This document shows positions 1 through 5,722 of a DNA stretch of 21,261 bases, in pieces. The stretch's first letter is position 1; each line of letters begins with the position of its first letter. A program made the translations under genes and the position numbers. The notes beneath the pieces are model-generated. The model had not been told where the DNA came from, made no database searches, and saw only the letters and a list, made by a program, of their open reading frames with translations. Origin of the DNA: Candidatus Methanolliviera sp. GoM_asphalt (GTDB lineage Archaea; Halobacteriota; Methanoliparia; Methanoliparales; Methanoliparaceae); contig CABGHH010000009.1 in assembly GCA_902158745.1 (NCBI GenBank), positions 1 to 21,261 on the forward strand, given 5' to 3'.

Positions 1-801
1 AGAAAACCTTGCTTGAAGTATTCTTGAAATTCATTCCCTTTTTAGATCCTGGATAACTTTTTGTCTATTTTTGGGTTTATCAAAGAGTAATCTAATAGCG
101 ATAGCTATCCCTTTTTTTATGATAAAATGAACTGTTTTCTGGTTTTTCACCATTATCTGAAACATAATGATGAGAAATATAAAAAAATTGTGTAAAATAT
201 GTTTTAAAATCTTCTAACATGCAAAAAATGGCTATTGAAAAATGTGAAAAAGTTGAAAACCACTAGAAAAATCGATAGTGCCGCATATACCATATTCATG
301 TCTCATCACCCTCCAGAGTCCACGATTTCAGATAACGTAGCATATCCGAACTTACTTCGCATATACCTCCAATTTGGCGAGATATCCAAACATGGTTCGC
401 ATATACATCTCTCTGGTCGAACTTCGTTGACTTTGATTCGTCTTTATCAATGTGCAAACAAGCCTCGTATATCCGTGAATGTTTTTTCTCTTAAACATAT
501 ATCAGAATATCGATTGTTTCCTATTTTCCATGCTTTTTTCTTTGTGTTCTCTCCACAATCAATCTCTCTCCATCGATCCTCACCACAAGTGGCTCCATAG
601 ATTTAAACGGAAATGCGCTGTCCTCTATCAAATTCTTCGGGAGATATACCGTGTGCCTTGATCCCACATGGATTTTTGTCTTTGATTCTCTCCACCGGAT
701 TTGTCGTTAGCGAGATCTATCGGAAATTTCGTCGATTTGATGTGTCTTTTTTCTTTTACCATCTTTATTATCCCCCACTTCCTTACGGAAAGGGCTTCCT
801 G
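1..801. other. AT-rich region without a convincing gene
   Basis: I see no gene here that I can support. The plus-strand frames at 235-600, 479-661 and 613-888 have no ribosome binding site, are rich in Phe, Ser, His and Ile, and look like antisense readings. On the minus strand several short frames have more protein-like composition (about 757-623, 716-603, 598-521 and 490-296), but each is closed by stops and they lie in different frames. This fits a decayed minus-strand gene or repetitive element, not a functional one. No tRNA, rRNA or CRISPR array is visible. Confidence 0.6.
282..473. repeat. Degenerate CGCATATAC-containing repeats
   Basis: The 9-mer CGCATATAC occurs exactly at 282-290, 358-366 and 398-406, with a weaker version (CGTATATC) at 466-473. 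The second and third copies share the 11-mer TTCGCATATAC. Nearby, GAACTTCGTTGACTT at 419-433 resembles AAATTTCGTCGATTT at 724-738, differing only by transitions. Spacing is irregular (76, 40 and about 68 bases), so this is neither a CRISPR array nor a clean tandem repeat. It may be the remains of a repetitive coding sequence on the minus strand. Confidence 0.4.
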
Positions 802-950
802 GTGGTTAACCGGAAGGATCTTGGTGGAGTGATCTTTTCATATTTTTATCTTTTAGATCTACTTATAGATTATTTTTCTAAAATCTAATCTCATTAGCAT
901 TTTTATCAAAAACCGAACTTTATTAGGGGATATTATTTCTATACCTAATG
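802..950 (+). repeat. Direct repeat copy A: FeoA 3' end relic plus feo control region
   Basis: This stretch matches 1661-1812 nearly along its whole length. It starts with what corresponds to the last codons of a FeoA gene: the 14-mer GGTGGAGTGATCTT at 823-836 equals 1683-1696, and in one frame it ends in Ile-Leu-Val-Glu-stop, as FeoA domains do. It continues through a T-rich spacer into the promoter, where 20 bases at 909-928 are identical to 1771-1790. The simplest reading is a tandem duplication of a promoter-feoA unit, with the most upstream feoA since lost except for its 3' end. Confidence 0.7.
884..949 (+). promoter_or_regulatory. feo promoter P1 with metal-regulator-like operators
   Basis: A BRE/TATA-like core (ACCGAAC followed by TTTATTAG, about 912-926) lies about 50 bases before the start codon, which predicts a short leader beginning near 950. 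Four half-sites surround it: CTAAT-CTC-ATTAG at 885-897 is an inverted repeat just upstream of the BRE, ATTAGG at 922-927 overlaps the TATA box, and CCTAAT at 944-949 falls near the predicted transcription start. TTAGG/CCTAA half-sites resemble those bound by DtxR/IdeR-family iron or manganese repressors, so iron-dependent repression is a reasonable inference. No regulator gene is in the window. Confidence 0.6.
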
Positions 951-975
951 ATACCATTAAGATGAGGTGAAAAAT

Positions 976-1692
976 ATGGAATTGTTGGACAAGGTGGAGC
1001 CAGAAACGACGGTGACCGTGAAGAAGATTGAGGGAGGTTCGGACGTTAAAAAGAGTTTAGAGGATCTTGGGGTTGTCGAAGGAGTTGAACTGACCGTTAT
1101 ATCTACGGAGCCAATACACGTTCACTCAGGAGCCATCTCTCTGGTATTGAGTGGTAGTGATAGAGGAGTGATTGTATCTCGTGGATGGGGCGGTAAGATA
1201 ATCGTGGAGAAAGATGACAGATCACTTCCATTATTGCAGTTGGAAAAAGGAGAAGATGGAATAGTAAAATCTATCGAAGGTGGAAAAGAACTCAAAAAAT
1301 TCATATCCGATGATCTTGGCATAAAACCCGGAGAGAAGATCGAGTTCTCGCGCCACCTCGAGGACGTCACGTTGGTCTTGAAGATCGGAGATAGCGAAGT
1401 GAGGATGGGCGAGGGTCAAGCATCTAAGGTGCTCGTGGAAAAGGATGGAGAACTCGTCCAGATCAACTATCTGATGACAGGTGAAAAGGCTAAAATAGCA
1501 AAGATTTTGGGTGGAATGAGTCTCATAGAGAAGTTTGATGAGGTGGGATTCAAAGAAGGTAAAGATATAACGCTGGTCAAGAGAGATGCGGTGGCTCCAT
1601 TGCAGAAGAAGGGTATCTATGTGACCGCAAAAATAGGGGGGGAATTGATCACCATCGGTCGTGGATTGGCCGAGAAGATCTCGGTGGAGTGA
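976..1692 (+). CDS. Triple FeoA-domain protein
   Basis: A protein of 238 residues made of three consecutive FeoA (SH3-like) domains at about residues 1-80, 84-160 and 161-238. Each repeats the pattern of a Lys/Ala-x-Ile-Gly-Gly turn, a Gly-hydrophobic-Gly-x-hydrophobic turn (VVEGVE, IKPGEK, FKEGKD) and a closing strand (GKIIVE, SKVLVE, EKISVE). FeoA is a small cytosolic partner of the ferrous-iron transporter FeoB, normally about 75 residues with one domain. ATG 976 is chosen because GAGGTGA at 964-970 lies five bases before it; a GTG at 967 would overlap that site. It opens the iron-uptake operon behind promoter P1 and is separated from the next FeoA gene by a second copy of the same promoter. 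The domains are well diverged, so the fusion is not recent. Family assignment is firm; why three domains are joined is unknown. Confidence 0.85.
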   Translation: MELLDKVEPETTVTVKKIEGGSDVKKSLEDLGVVEGVELTVISTEPIHVHSGAISLVLSGSDRGVIVSRGWGGKIIVEKDDRSLPLLQLEKGEDGIVKSIEGGKELKKFISDDLGIKPGEKIEFSRHLEDVTLVLKIGDSEVRMGEGQASKVLVEKDGELVQINYLMTGEKAKIAKILGGMSLIEKFDEVGFKEGKDITLVKRDAVAPLQKKGIYVTAKIGGELITIGRGLAEKISVE

Positions 1693-1812
1693 TCTTCTCT
1701 TTTTATTTTATCTTTTAAATCTGTTTATAGGTTCTTTTACTAAATCCTAATGGAATTAGGTTTTTTATCCAAAACCGAACTTTATTAGGGCAAATTGTTT
1801 ATATATCTAATT
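1661..1812 (+). repeat. Direct repeat copy B: FeoA 3' end plus feo control region
   Basis: Second copy of the unit at 802-950. Here the first part is real coding sequence, the end of the triple FeoA gene, and the rest is the promoter of the next feoA. The offset between copies drifts only from 859 to 862 bases, and the spacing among operator half-sites is identical in both. Confidence 0.7.
1746..1811 (+). promoter_or_regulatory. feo promoter P2 with metal-regulator-like operators
   Basis: This has the same arrangement as P1. A perfect inverted repeat CCTAAT-GGA-ATTAGG lies at 1746-1760, a BRE/TATA-like core ACCGAACTTTATTAG at about 1774-1788 contains ATTAGG at 1784-1789, and CTAAT at 1807-1811 sits near the expected transcription start. 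Distances between half-sites (38 and 22 bases) equal those of P1. It should allow the downstream feoA-feoB genes to be transcribed without the triple FeoA gene but under the same regulator. Confidence 0.6.
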
Positions 1813-1830
1813 GCTACGGGTGAAAGAAGA

Positions 1831-2046
1831 ATGATGCTAACTCAAATAGGGGCGGGTGAATCGGCGAGAATTGTAGCGATCGATGGGGGACATACGCTGA
1901 GGCAGAAGCTATATCTAAGGGGGTTATTTGAAGGCAGCGCCGTACGCGTGATATCAAATAATGGTCCCATCACGGTCGAGGTCGATAGAAATATGATCTC
2001 CATCGGCCGCAGGATGGCACAAAAGATCGGAGTTGTGAGGATATAG
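1831..2046 (+). CDS. feoA: Ferrous iron transport protein A (single FeoA domain)
   Basis: A 71-residue single FeoA domain, with the family's Ile-x-Gly-Gly turn near residue 18, the LYLRGLFEGSAVRV turn in the middle, and the usual end in which Ile-Gly-Arg-x-hydrophobic-Ala precedes the final strand. FeoA binds or regulates the cytosolic part of FeoB during ferrous iron uptake. ATG 1831 is preferred over upstream in-frame codons because GGTGA at 1819-1823 sits seven bases upstream and because the domain starts immediately after it; a second ATG follows directly at 1834. Promoter P2 lies just upstream, and the next feoA begins at the base after this stop codon, so the two are probably translated together. 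Confidence 0.88.
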   Translation: MMLTQIGAGESARIVAIDGGHTLRQKLYLRGLFEGSAVRVISNNGPITVEVDRNMISIGRRMAQKIGVVRI

Positions 2047-2271
2047 ATGGAAAAGAAAATATCTGAAATGAATTACAATGAAGAAGCTATTGTAAAAAGC
2101 ATCGATGAGGATCTGAAACTAAAGGTGGCGGGTATGGGCATTAGAGTCGGAAAGAACCTCAAGATGATCACAAAACATCCCATGAAAGGACCTGTTGTTG
2201 TATCGGTCGATGGGGCAAACACGTCCTTGGGATTGGGCGTCGCAGATAAGATCATCGTGGAGATAGAATGA
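2047..2271 (+). CDS. feoA: Ferrous iron transport protein A (second single FeoA domain)
   Basis: A 74-residue FeoA domain that begins at the base following the previous stop codon and ends in a four-base ATGA overlap with the GTPase gene. Visible family features are the Ala-x-Val-Lys-Ser-Ile strand, the MGIRVGKNLKMI turn, and the closing LGLGVADKIIVE strand. It is clearly different in sequence from the preceding FeoA, so the pair is old and may have divided roles, for example one binding the FeoB GTPase and one acting elsewhere; that is inference. Tight packing indicates translational coupling to feoB. Confidence 0.85.
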   Translation: MEKKISEMNYNEEAIVKSIDEDLKLKVAGMGIRVGKNLKMITKHPMKGPVVVSVDGANTSLGLGVADKIIVEIE

Positions 2272-2789
2272 AGATCTTACTGATGGGGCATCCAAATGTC
2301 GGAAAGAGCGTTCTCTTCAACCGTCTAACCGGGGCGAACGTTATTGAATCGAATTATCCCGGAACCACGATCGATTATACAAAAGGATACATGAGGGTCG
2401 GAGGAGAAGAGGTTGAGGTGATAGATGTACCAGGCACATTCTCTCTGGATCCAAAGGATAAGGCAGAAGAAGTTGCAGTAAAGATGCTGCATGAAAGTAG
2501 GGATGCAACCGTGATATGTGTTATAGATGCTTCAAAGATAGAGAGGGGGCTTTATTTAGTTTTAGAGATTGTTGAAGAAGGGTATTCTGTTGCAATCGCA
2601 CTGAATATGTGGGATGTTGCCGAGGATAAGAATATAAAGATCGATGTGGTGAATTTAGAGCGGATACTTGGCGTTCCAGTTGTATCAACGACAGCGATAA
2701 GTGGCGAGGGAATCAAAGAATTGGTGTCGAGATCAAGGGGGACAGCACCGGTCGAGGTGGATGATATCTTTGAGAGGGTGGAAGATTGA
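2268..2789 (+). CDS. feoB: FeoB GTPase domain encoded as a separate protein
   Basis: A 173-residue GTPase matching the N-terminal G domain of FeoB. All nucleotide-binding motifs are visible: G1 GHPNVGKS at 7-14 with the Asn that FeoB uses for potassium-stimulated hydrolysis, a Gly-Thr-Thr switch I at 32-34, G3 DVPG at 53-56, G4 NMWD at 113-116 (the FeoB NMxD form) and G5 near TAISGEG at 142-148. In ordinary FeoB this domain continues into a helical GDI-like linker and then the membrane channel. Here the frame stops soon after the G domain and the membrane part is a separate ORF in another frame, joined by a TTGA overlap. Most of the linker is missing from both pieces. This is either a genuine split or the effect of one base change near 2771-2787. 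Confidence 0.9.
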   Translation: MKILLMGHPNVGKSVLFNRLTGANVIESNYPGTTIDYTKGYMRVGGEEVEVIDVPGTFSLDPKDKAEEVAVKMLHESRDATVICVIDASKIERGLYLVLEIVEEGYSVAIALNMWDVAEDKNIKIDVVNLERILGVPVVSTTAISGEGIKELVSRSRGTAPVEVDDIFERVED

Positions 2790-4000
2790 CGAAACTGGAT
2801 GTTGATGAACGATGGGATCTGATCGATAAAATTTCAAAGAAGACAGTAACGTTCGGTGAATATAAACATACCTTGAAGGATGCTATCGGCGAGCTTACCG
2901 TCAAACCTTTGACGGGGATACCCATCGCGATCGCGGTTCTATACGGTTTTTGGAGTTTTTTCTCTTCATTTGCAGGATTCTTTACGGATGGTTTTTTCGT
3001 TAAATTGTTCGATGAACACTGGCTTCTCTGGTTGCAGGAAATTTTCCCGGGAAAAGAGAGCTGGCTTTATTATATTTTTGTGGGAGATCCATCGGCGACT
3101 AATTGTTTTGAAGCCTTTGGTGTCTTGACGAGTGGATTCTTTGTTGCGATAGGTGTAGTTCTGCCTGCAATAGTCGCATTTTACCTGATACTTACTCTTC
3201 TGGAAGACAGTGGCTACCTTCCAAGATTGGCGGTTCTCATCGATACGATCTTGCACAGGATTGGATTGCATGGATATGCGATCGTGCCAACGATCCTATC
3301 TCTTGGCTGTAACGTACCCGCGGTTGCCGCGACGAGAGTTCTCGAGACGAGAAAAGAGCGGTTTATAATGATGACAATTCTTGCGATATTCATTCCTTGC
3401 GGCGCCCAGCTTGGGATCATGAAAGAAGTAATTCCAGATACGATGGGTTTTGTCATCTTCTATCTCTTTATGGGATACCTGATCTTTGGCTTCATCCTCA
3501 ACAAGATCATTCCGGGAAAAACCCCAGAGATGCTGATAGATGTGCCTCCATATCAGATGCCAACAGCACAGAACGTTGGAAGAAAGCTCTGGATGAGGAC
3601 GAGTAGCTTCTTCAAGGTAGCTCTTCCATTCGTGCTTTTGGGTTGTGTGATCGTGAATGTTCTATATCTCACCGGATTTATAGCATGGATGGGTGATATC
3701 TTATCTCCCTTATTTATTGGATGGTTCGGTGTGCCAAGTGAAACGGCGGGTCCATTGATAGCGGCTTTCTTGAGAAAAGATCTTGCAGTTGCACAGCTAT
3801 CTGCCATTGAGATGACAAGGTATCAGATGATAAGCGCGGTGGTACTCGTCTCGATATACTTTCCCTGCGTGGCAACATTTGCGATGATGCTCAGAGAGGG
3901 ATGGAAAGAACTGCTTGGGAGTATAGCTGTTCTCGCAATGGTGGTAACCCTCTATGGAGGACTGCTGCATCTGATATGGATATTACTGGGGGTGGCTTAG
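2786..4000 (+). CDS. feoB: FeoB ferrous iron transporter, membrane part
   Basis: A 404-residue membrane protein equal to the transmembrane portion of FeoB. The N-terminal 40 residues keep the end of the helical linker (DERWDLIDKI, then PLTGIPIAI before the first helix). Gate motifs follow: LEDSGYLPR at 139-147, GCNVPA at 174-179, FIPCGAQ at 202-208 and a C-terminal YFPCVATFA. The conserved Cys of each gate is present, so the iron path looks intact. The start is TTG, with GGTG five bases upstream and the TTGA overlap giving tight coupling to the GTPase ORF. Together the two pieces give 577 residues, shorter than most FeoB because the linker is reduced. Ferrous iron import across the cytoplasmic membrane, powered or gated by the separate GTPase, is the expected role. 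Confidence 0.92.
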   Translation: MTKLDVDERWDLIDKISKKTVTFGEYKHTLKDAIGELTVKPLTGIPIAIAVLYGFWSFFSSFAGFFTDGFFVKLFDEHWLLWLQEIFPGKESWLYYIFVGDPSATNCFEAFGVLTSGFFVAIGVVLPAIVAFYLILTLLEDSGYLPRLAVLIDTILHRIGLHGYAIVPTILSLGCNVPAVAATRVLETRKERFIMMTILAIFIPCGAQLGIMKEVIPDTMGFVIFYLFMGYLIFGFILNKIIPGKTPEMLIDVPPYQMPTAQNVGRKLWMRTSSFFKVALPFVLLGCVIVNVLYLTGFIAWMGDILSPLFIGWFGVPSETAGPLIAAFLRKDLAVAQLSAIEMTRYQMISAVVLVSIYFPCVATFAMMLREGWKELLGSIAVLAMVVTLYGGLLHLIWILLGVA

Positions 4001-4465
4001 ATGAAGAGATTATCTAGCATATATTTTGGCATACTAGGTGTCGTTACATTGGCATTTGGAATCGCCGACTTGCTGGTGACGATTGGGGGGAGCGGTCTCT
4101 CCTTTGGGATTTTGGAGATACCCTGCGATGCATTCAGAGGCGGATGGGGCGGTCTTATCATATTATCTGCTGGACTCTTCTATCTCGCTGGCATCAAGAA
4201 TATTTCAGAAATCCATCAGCTATCGAAGGTGATGATGGGGAGCATATTGATATGGATCGTTGCGGGTCTTGACATATTTGCGATGATCACCGAGTCGATA
4301 CCTGGAGGCGATAGAAGTTGGTTCAACACGTTGGAAGGATTTTTGGAAACGTACGCGCCACCTTATACACCGGCGATATTTTTGCTTCCATTTTCGCTCG
4401 TGGTGTTTTACTATATCTTGAAGAAGGAGAGAAATATCTTAAAAAAAGAGGAAGATGAAGAATGA
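4001..4465 (+). CDS. Hypothetical four-helix membrane protein in the feo operon
   Basis: I do not recognise this 154-residue protein. It has four predicted membrane helices at about 7-27, 49-66, 77-97 and 121-140, a Gly-rich second helix entry (FRGGWGG, 46-51), and a strongly charged cytosolic-looking tail of Lys and Glu. The ATG is the base after the feoB stop, and its own stop overlaps the next gene by four bases (ATGA), so it is made with FeoB and with the exported FmdE-like protein. An accessory or stabilising subunit of the transporter is possible but is inferred only from position. No metal-binding Cys/His cluster is evident. Confidence 0.75.
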   Translation: MKRLSSIYFGILGVVTLAFGIADLLVTIGGSGLSFGILEIPCDAFRGGWGGLIILSAGLFYLAGIKNISEIHQLSKVMMGSILIWIVAGLDIFAMITESIPGGDRSWFNTLEGFLETYAPPYTPAIFLLPFSLVVFYYILKKERNILKKEEDEE

Positions 4466-5121
4466 ATCGTAGAAATATTTTTCTTGTATTGGTATTGATG
4501 TCGTTCTGTATTGCTTCTTTTGCAGCTGTTGTTGAATCTACGCCTGATGGTGTAAGAGAAGCATTACCAGAGTATAAACTGGAACCTATCCTGATATATG
4601 ACGAAGGAGGAGACCTTCTAGATATCACGATAGAAGACCTCGCTGAAGCTACTGGTGAAGAACTATGGGAATGTGTATGCAGGCCTTGTACCTTCAGGGT
4701 TACAAAAACTGCCATATCGCAACTCTATGAGAGAGGAGAGTATCCGACACAAGGCGAACTTAAGGTGATCTATCATCATCCCAGTGGAGGGCATAGGCTT
4801 TCATTTAATTACCTTCTCACAGAAGATTGTTGCACGCTCGAGATGCCCCCGGGGACCAGTAGAAAAAAATTCACGATGGAGAACTATTGCTATGAGTTCA
4901 TCAGAACAGATACCGGGGAGATATTCAAAACAAAGGTAAAAGCCCAGGTATTTCCAGAGGGATTCTTCGTTCTAAGAGAGAAAGTAAAATCGAAAACGGC
5001 AACACCTGATGAAAAAGCTGAATTTGCAAAGCAGTGGTCAGATGTGAGGGATAAATTTTTGGTTATGAATTCTTATGATCTCTTTGAAGGTGTGGAAGAT
5101 GGAACCTATTATAATAGATGA
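4462..5121 (+). CDS. Exported FmdE-like protein with Cys-x-Cys-x-x-Cys
   Basis: A 219-residue protein that begins with a signal peptide (Asn-Arg-Arg, a hydrophobic core at 6-20, probable cleavage near Ala21-Ala22), so it should act outside the membrane. The mature part resembles the FmdE family: a helix after the metal motif, an ELKVIYHHPSGG strand and turn at 99-110, an EFIRTDTGEIF hairpin, and the typical tail of LREKV, TPDEKAEF and KFL...DLF. FmdE was named for co-purifying with formylmethanofuran dehydrogenase, and related proteins occur widely with metal transport genes. Where the family has His-Gly-His-x-Cys-Pro-Gly, this protein has Glu70-Cys71-Val-Cys73-Arg-Pro-Cys76, so only one ligand position is kept and two Cys are added. 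Extra Cys123-Cys124 and His105-His106 are also present. A metal-binding role beside the transporter is inferred. The assignment rests on pattern, not a search. Confidence 0.6.
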   Translation: MNRRNIFLVLVLMSFCIASFAAVVESTPDGVREALPEYKLEPILIYDEGGDLLDITIEDLAEATGEELWECVCRPCTFRVTKTAISQLYERGEYPTQGELKVIYHHPSGGHRLSFNYLLTEDCCTLEMPPGTSRKKFTMENYCYEFIRTDTGEIFKTKVKAQVFPEGFFVLREKVKSKTATPDEKAEFAKQWSDVRDKFLVMNSYDLFEGVEDGTYYNR

Positions 5122-5653
5122 TGGGAGAACGTTGCTAAAGATAACAATAGAAGAAGTAGCAAAACTTCACGAAGAACTGATAGACGGAAAACCTTGCATA
5201 TGCGTATCATCTTCTTTTCGTGCGGCACAATTGGCATTTTCAAAACTATGGCATGAGGAAATACCAAAAAGAGACGATATGAAAATAATAAGTGCGCTTC
5301 CCACCGAGGGTTCGCAACAAACTTTCAAATATATCTTGGGAGAAAGGTCGAAAGAAGATTTTAGGCTTGAATTGCCAGAAGGAACAAGTGTTGAAAATCT
5401 AGCTTCACACAACCATGTCTTCACATTTGTCCGAAAGCGTACTAATACTTCAATTCAGGTTCGAGCAAGACCGGAGATATTTCCCAAAGAATTCTTCCAA
5501 CAGAGAAAATTGGTTGAATATGCAATTCCGAGAGAGGAAACAAAGGAAGAGAAGGAAGAATTTGAGAAGTTGGAGAGGGAAGTGAGGGATAAATTTCTAA
5601 CCTTGCCGCCTGGTGATCTTTTTATCAGTAAAATAGGGGAGGTAGTGATCTGA
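5099..5653 (+). CDS. Cytosolic FmdE-like paralogue
   Basis: A 184-residue protein without a signal peptide, alignable along its length to the preceding gene: EPI at the start, LLKITIEE, the Cys-x-Cys region at Cys33-Ile-Cys35, an SFRAAQLAFSKL helix, and the family tail with EKEEFEKL and KFLTLPPGDLF. ATG 5099 is chosen because GAAGGTG at 5086-5092 is six bases upstream and because homology to the paralogue begins exactly there; an earlier ATG at 5075 adds eight residues without a ribosome site. It overlaps the previous gene by 23 bases. As in its partner the His-Gly-His-x-Cys-Pro-Gly motif is lost (Asp-Gly-Lys-Pro-Cys instead). The pair could be an outside/inside couple of metal handlers arising by duplication. 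It closes the operon. Confidence 0.62.
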   Translation: MEPIIIDDGRTLLKITIEEVAKLHEELIDGKPCICVSSSFRAAQLAFSKLWHEEIPKRDDMKIISALPTEGSQQTFKYILGERSKEDFRLELPEGTSVENLASHNHVFTFVRKRTNTSIQVRARPEIFPKEFFQQRKLVEYAIPREETKEEKEEFEKLEREVRDKFLTLPPGDLFISKIGEVVI

Positions 5654-5666
5654 AGAATATTCTTCA
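5651..5666. promoter_or_regulatory. 16-base perfect palindrome at the end of the feo operon
   Basis: TGAAGAATATTCTTCA is a perfect palindrome whose first three bases are the stop codon of the second FmdE-like gene. It lies about 35 bases upstream of the putative TATA box of the next gene. It could be an operator for the downstream promoter or a weak 3'-end hairpin for the operon. No T-run follows directly. Confidence 0.4.
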
Positions 5667-5685
5667 CAAAATCTCAATCTTCTTT

Positions 5686-5700
5686 ACAAAATTTTTAATA
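5686..5700 (+). promoter_or_regulatory. Putative promoter of the transglutaminase-like gene
   Basis: ACAAAA followed by TTTTTAATA (about 5686-5700) resembles a BRE/TATA pair. The ATG at 5723 is at about the distance expected for the transcription start and has no Shine-Dalgarno sequence, so the transcript is probably leaderless or nearly so. Confidence 0.45.
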
Positions 5701-5722
5701 GAGATCAGTATTTATCATAATT

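Noticed and set aside
100..118. Terminator made of GATAGCTATC followed by a T-run
   Set aside because: The palindrome has no loop and a short stem, and no gene end lies just upstream within the window.
282..473. CRISPR-like repeats
   Set aside because: The shared unit is only 9-11 bases and spacing is irregular; no cas genes are present.
235..888. Three plus-strand ORFs of 60-121 codons
   Set aside because: They overlap one another in different frames, lack ribosome sites, have Phe/Ser/His/Ile-heavy composition, and the last runs through the duplicated feo promoter.
4462..4539. Lipoprotein signal in the exported FmdE-like protein
   Set aside because: Cys16 lies in the hydrophobic core after Ser-Phe, which does not match a lipobox; ordinary signal peptidase cleavage near residues 21-22 fits better.
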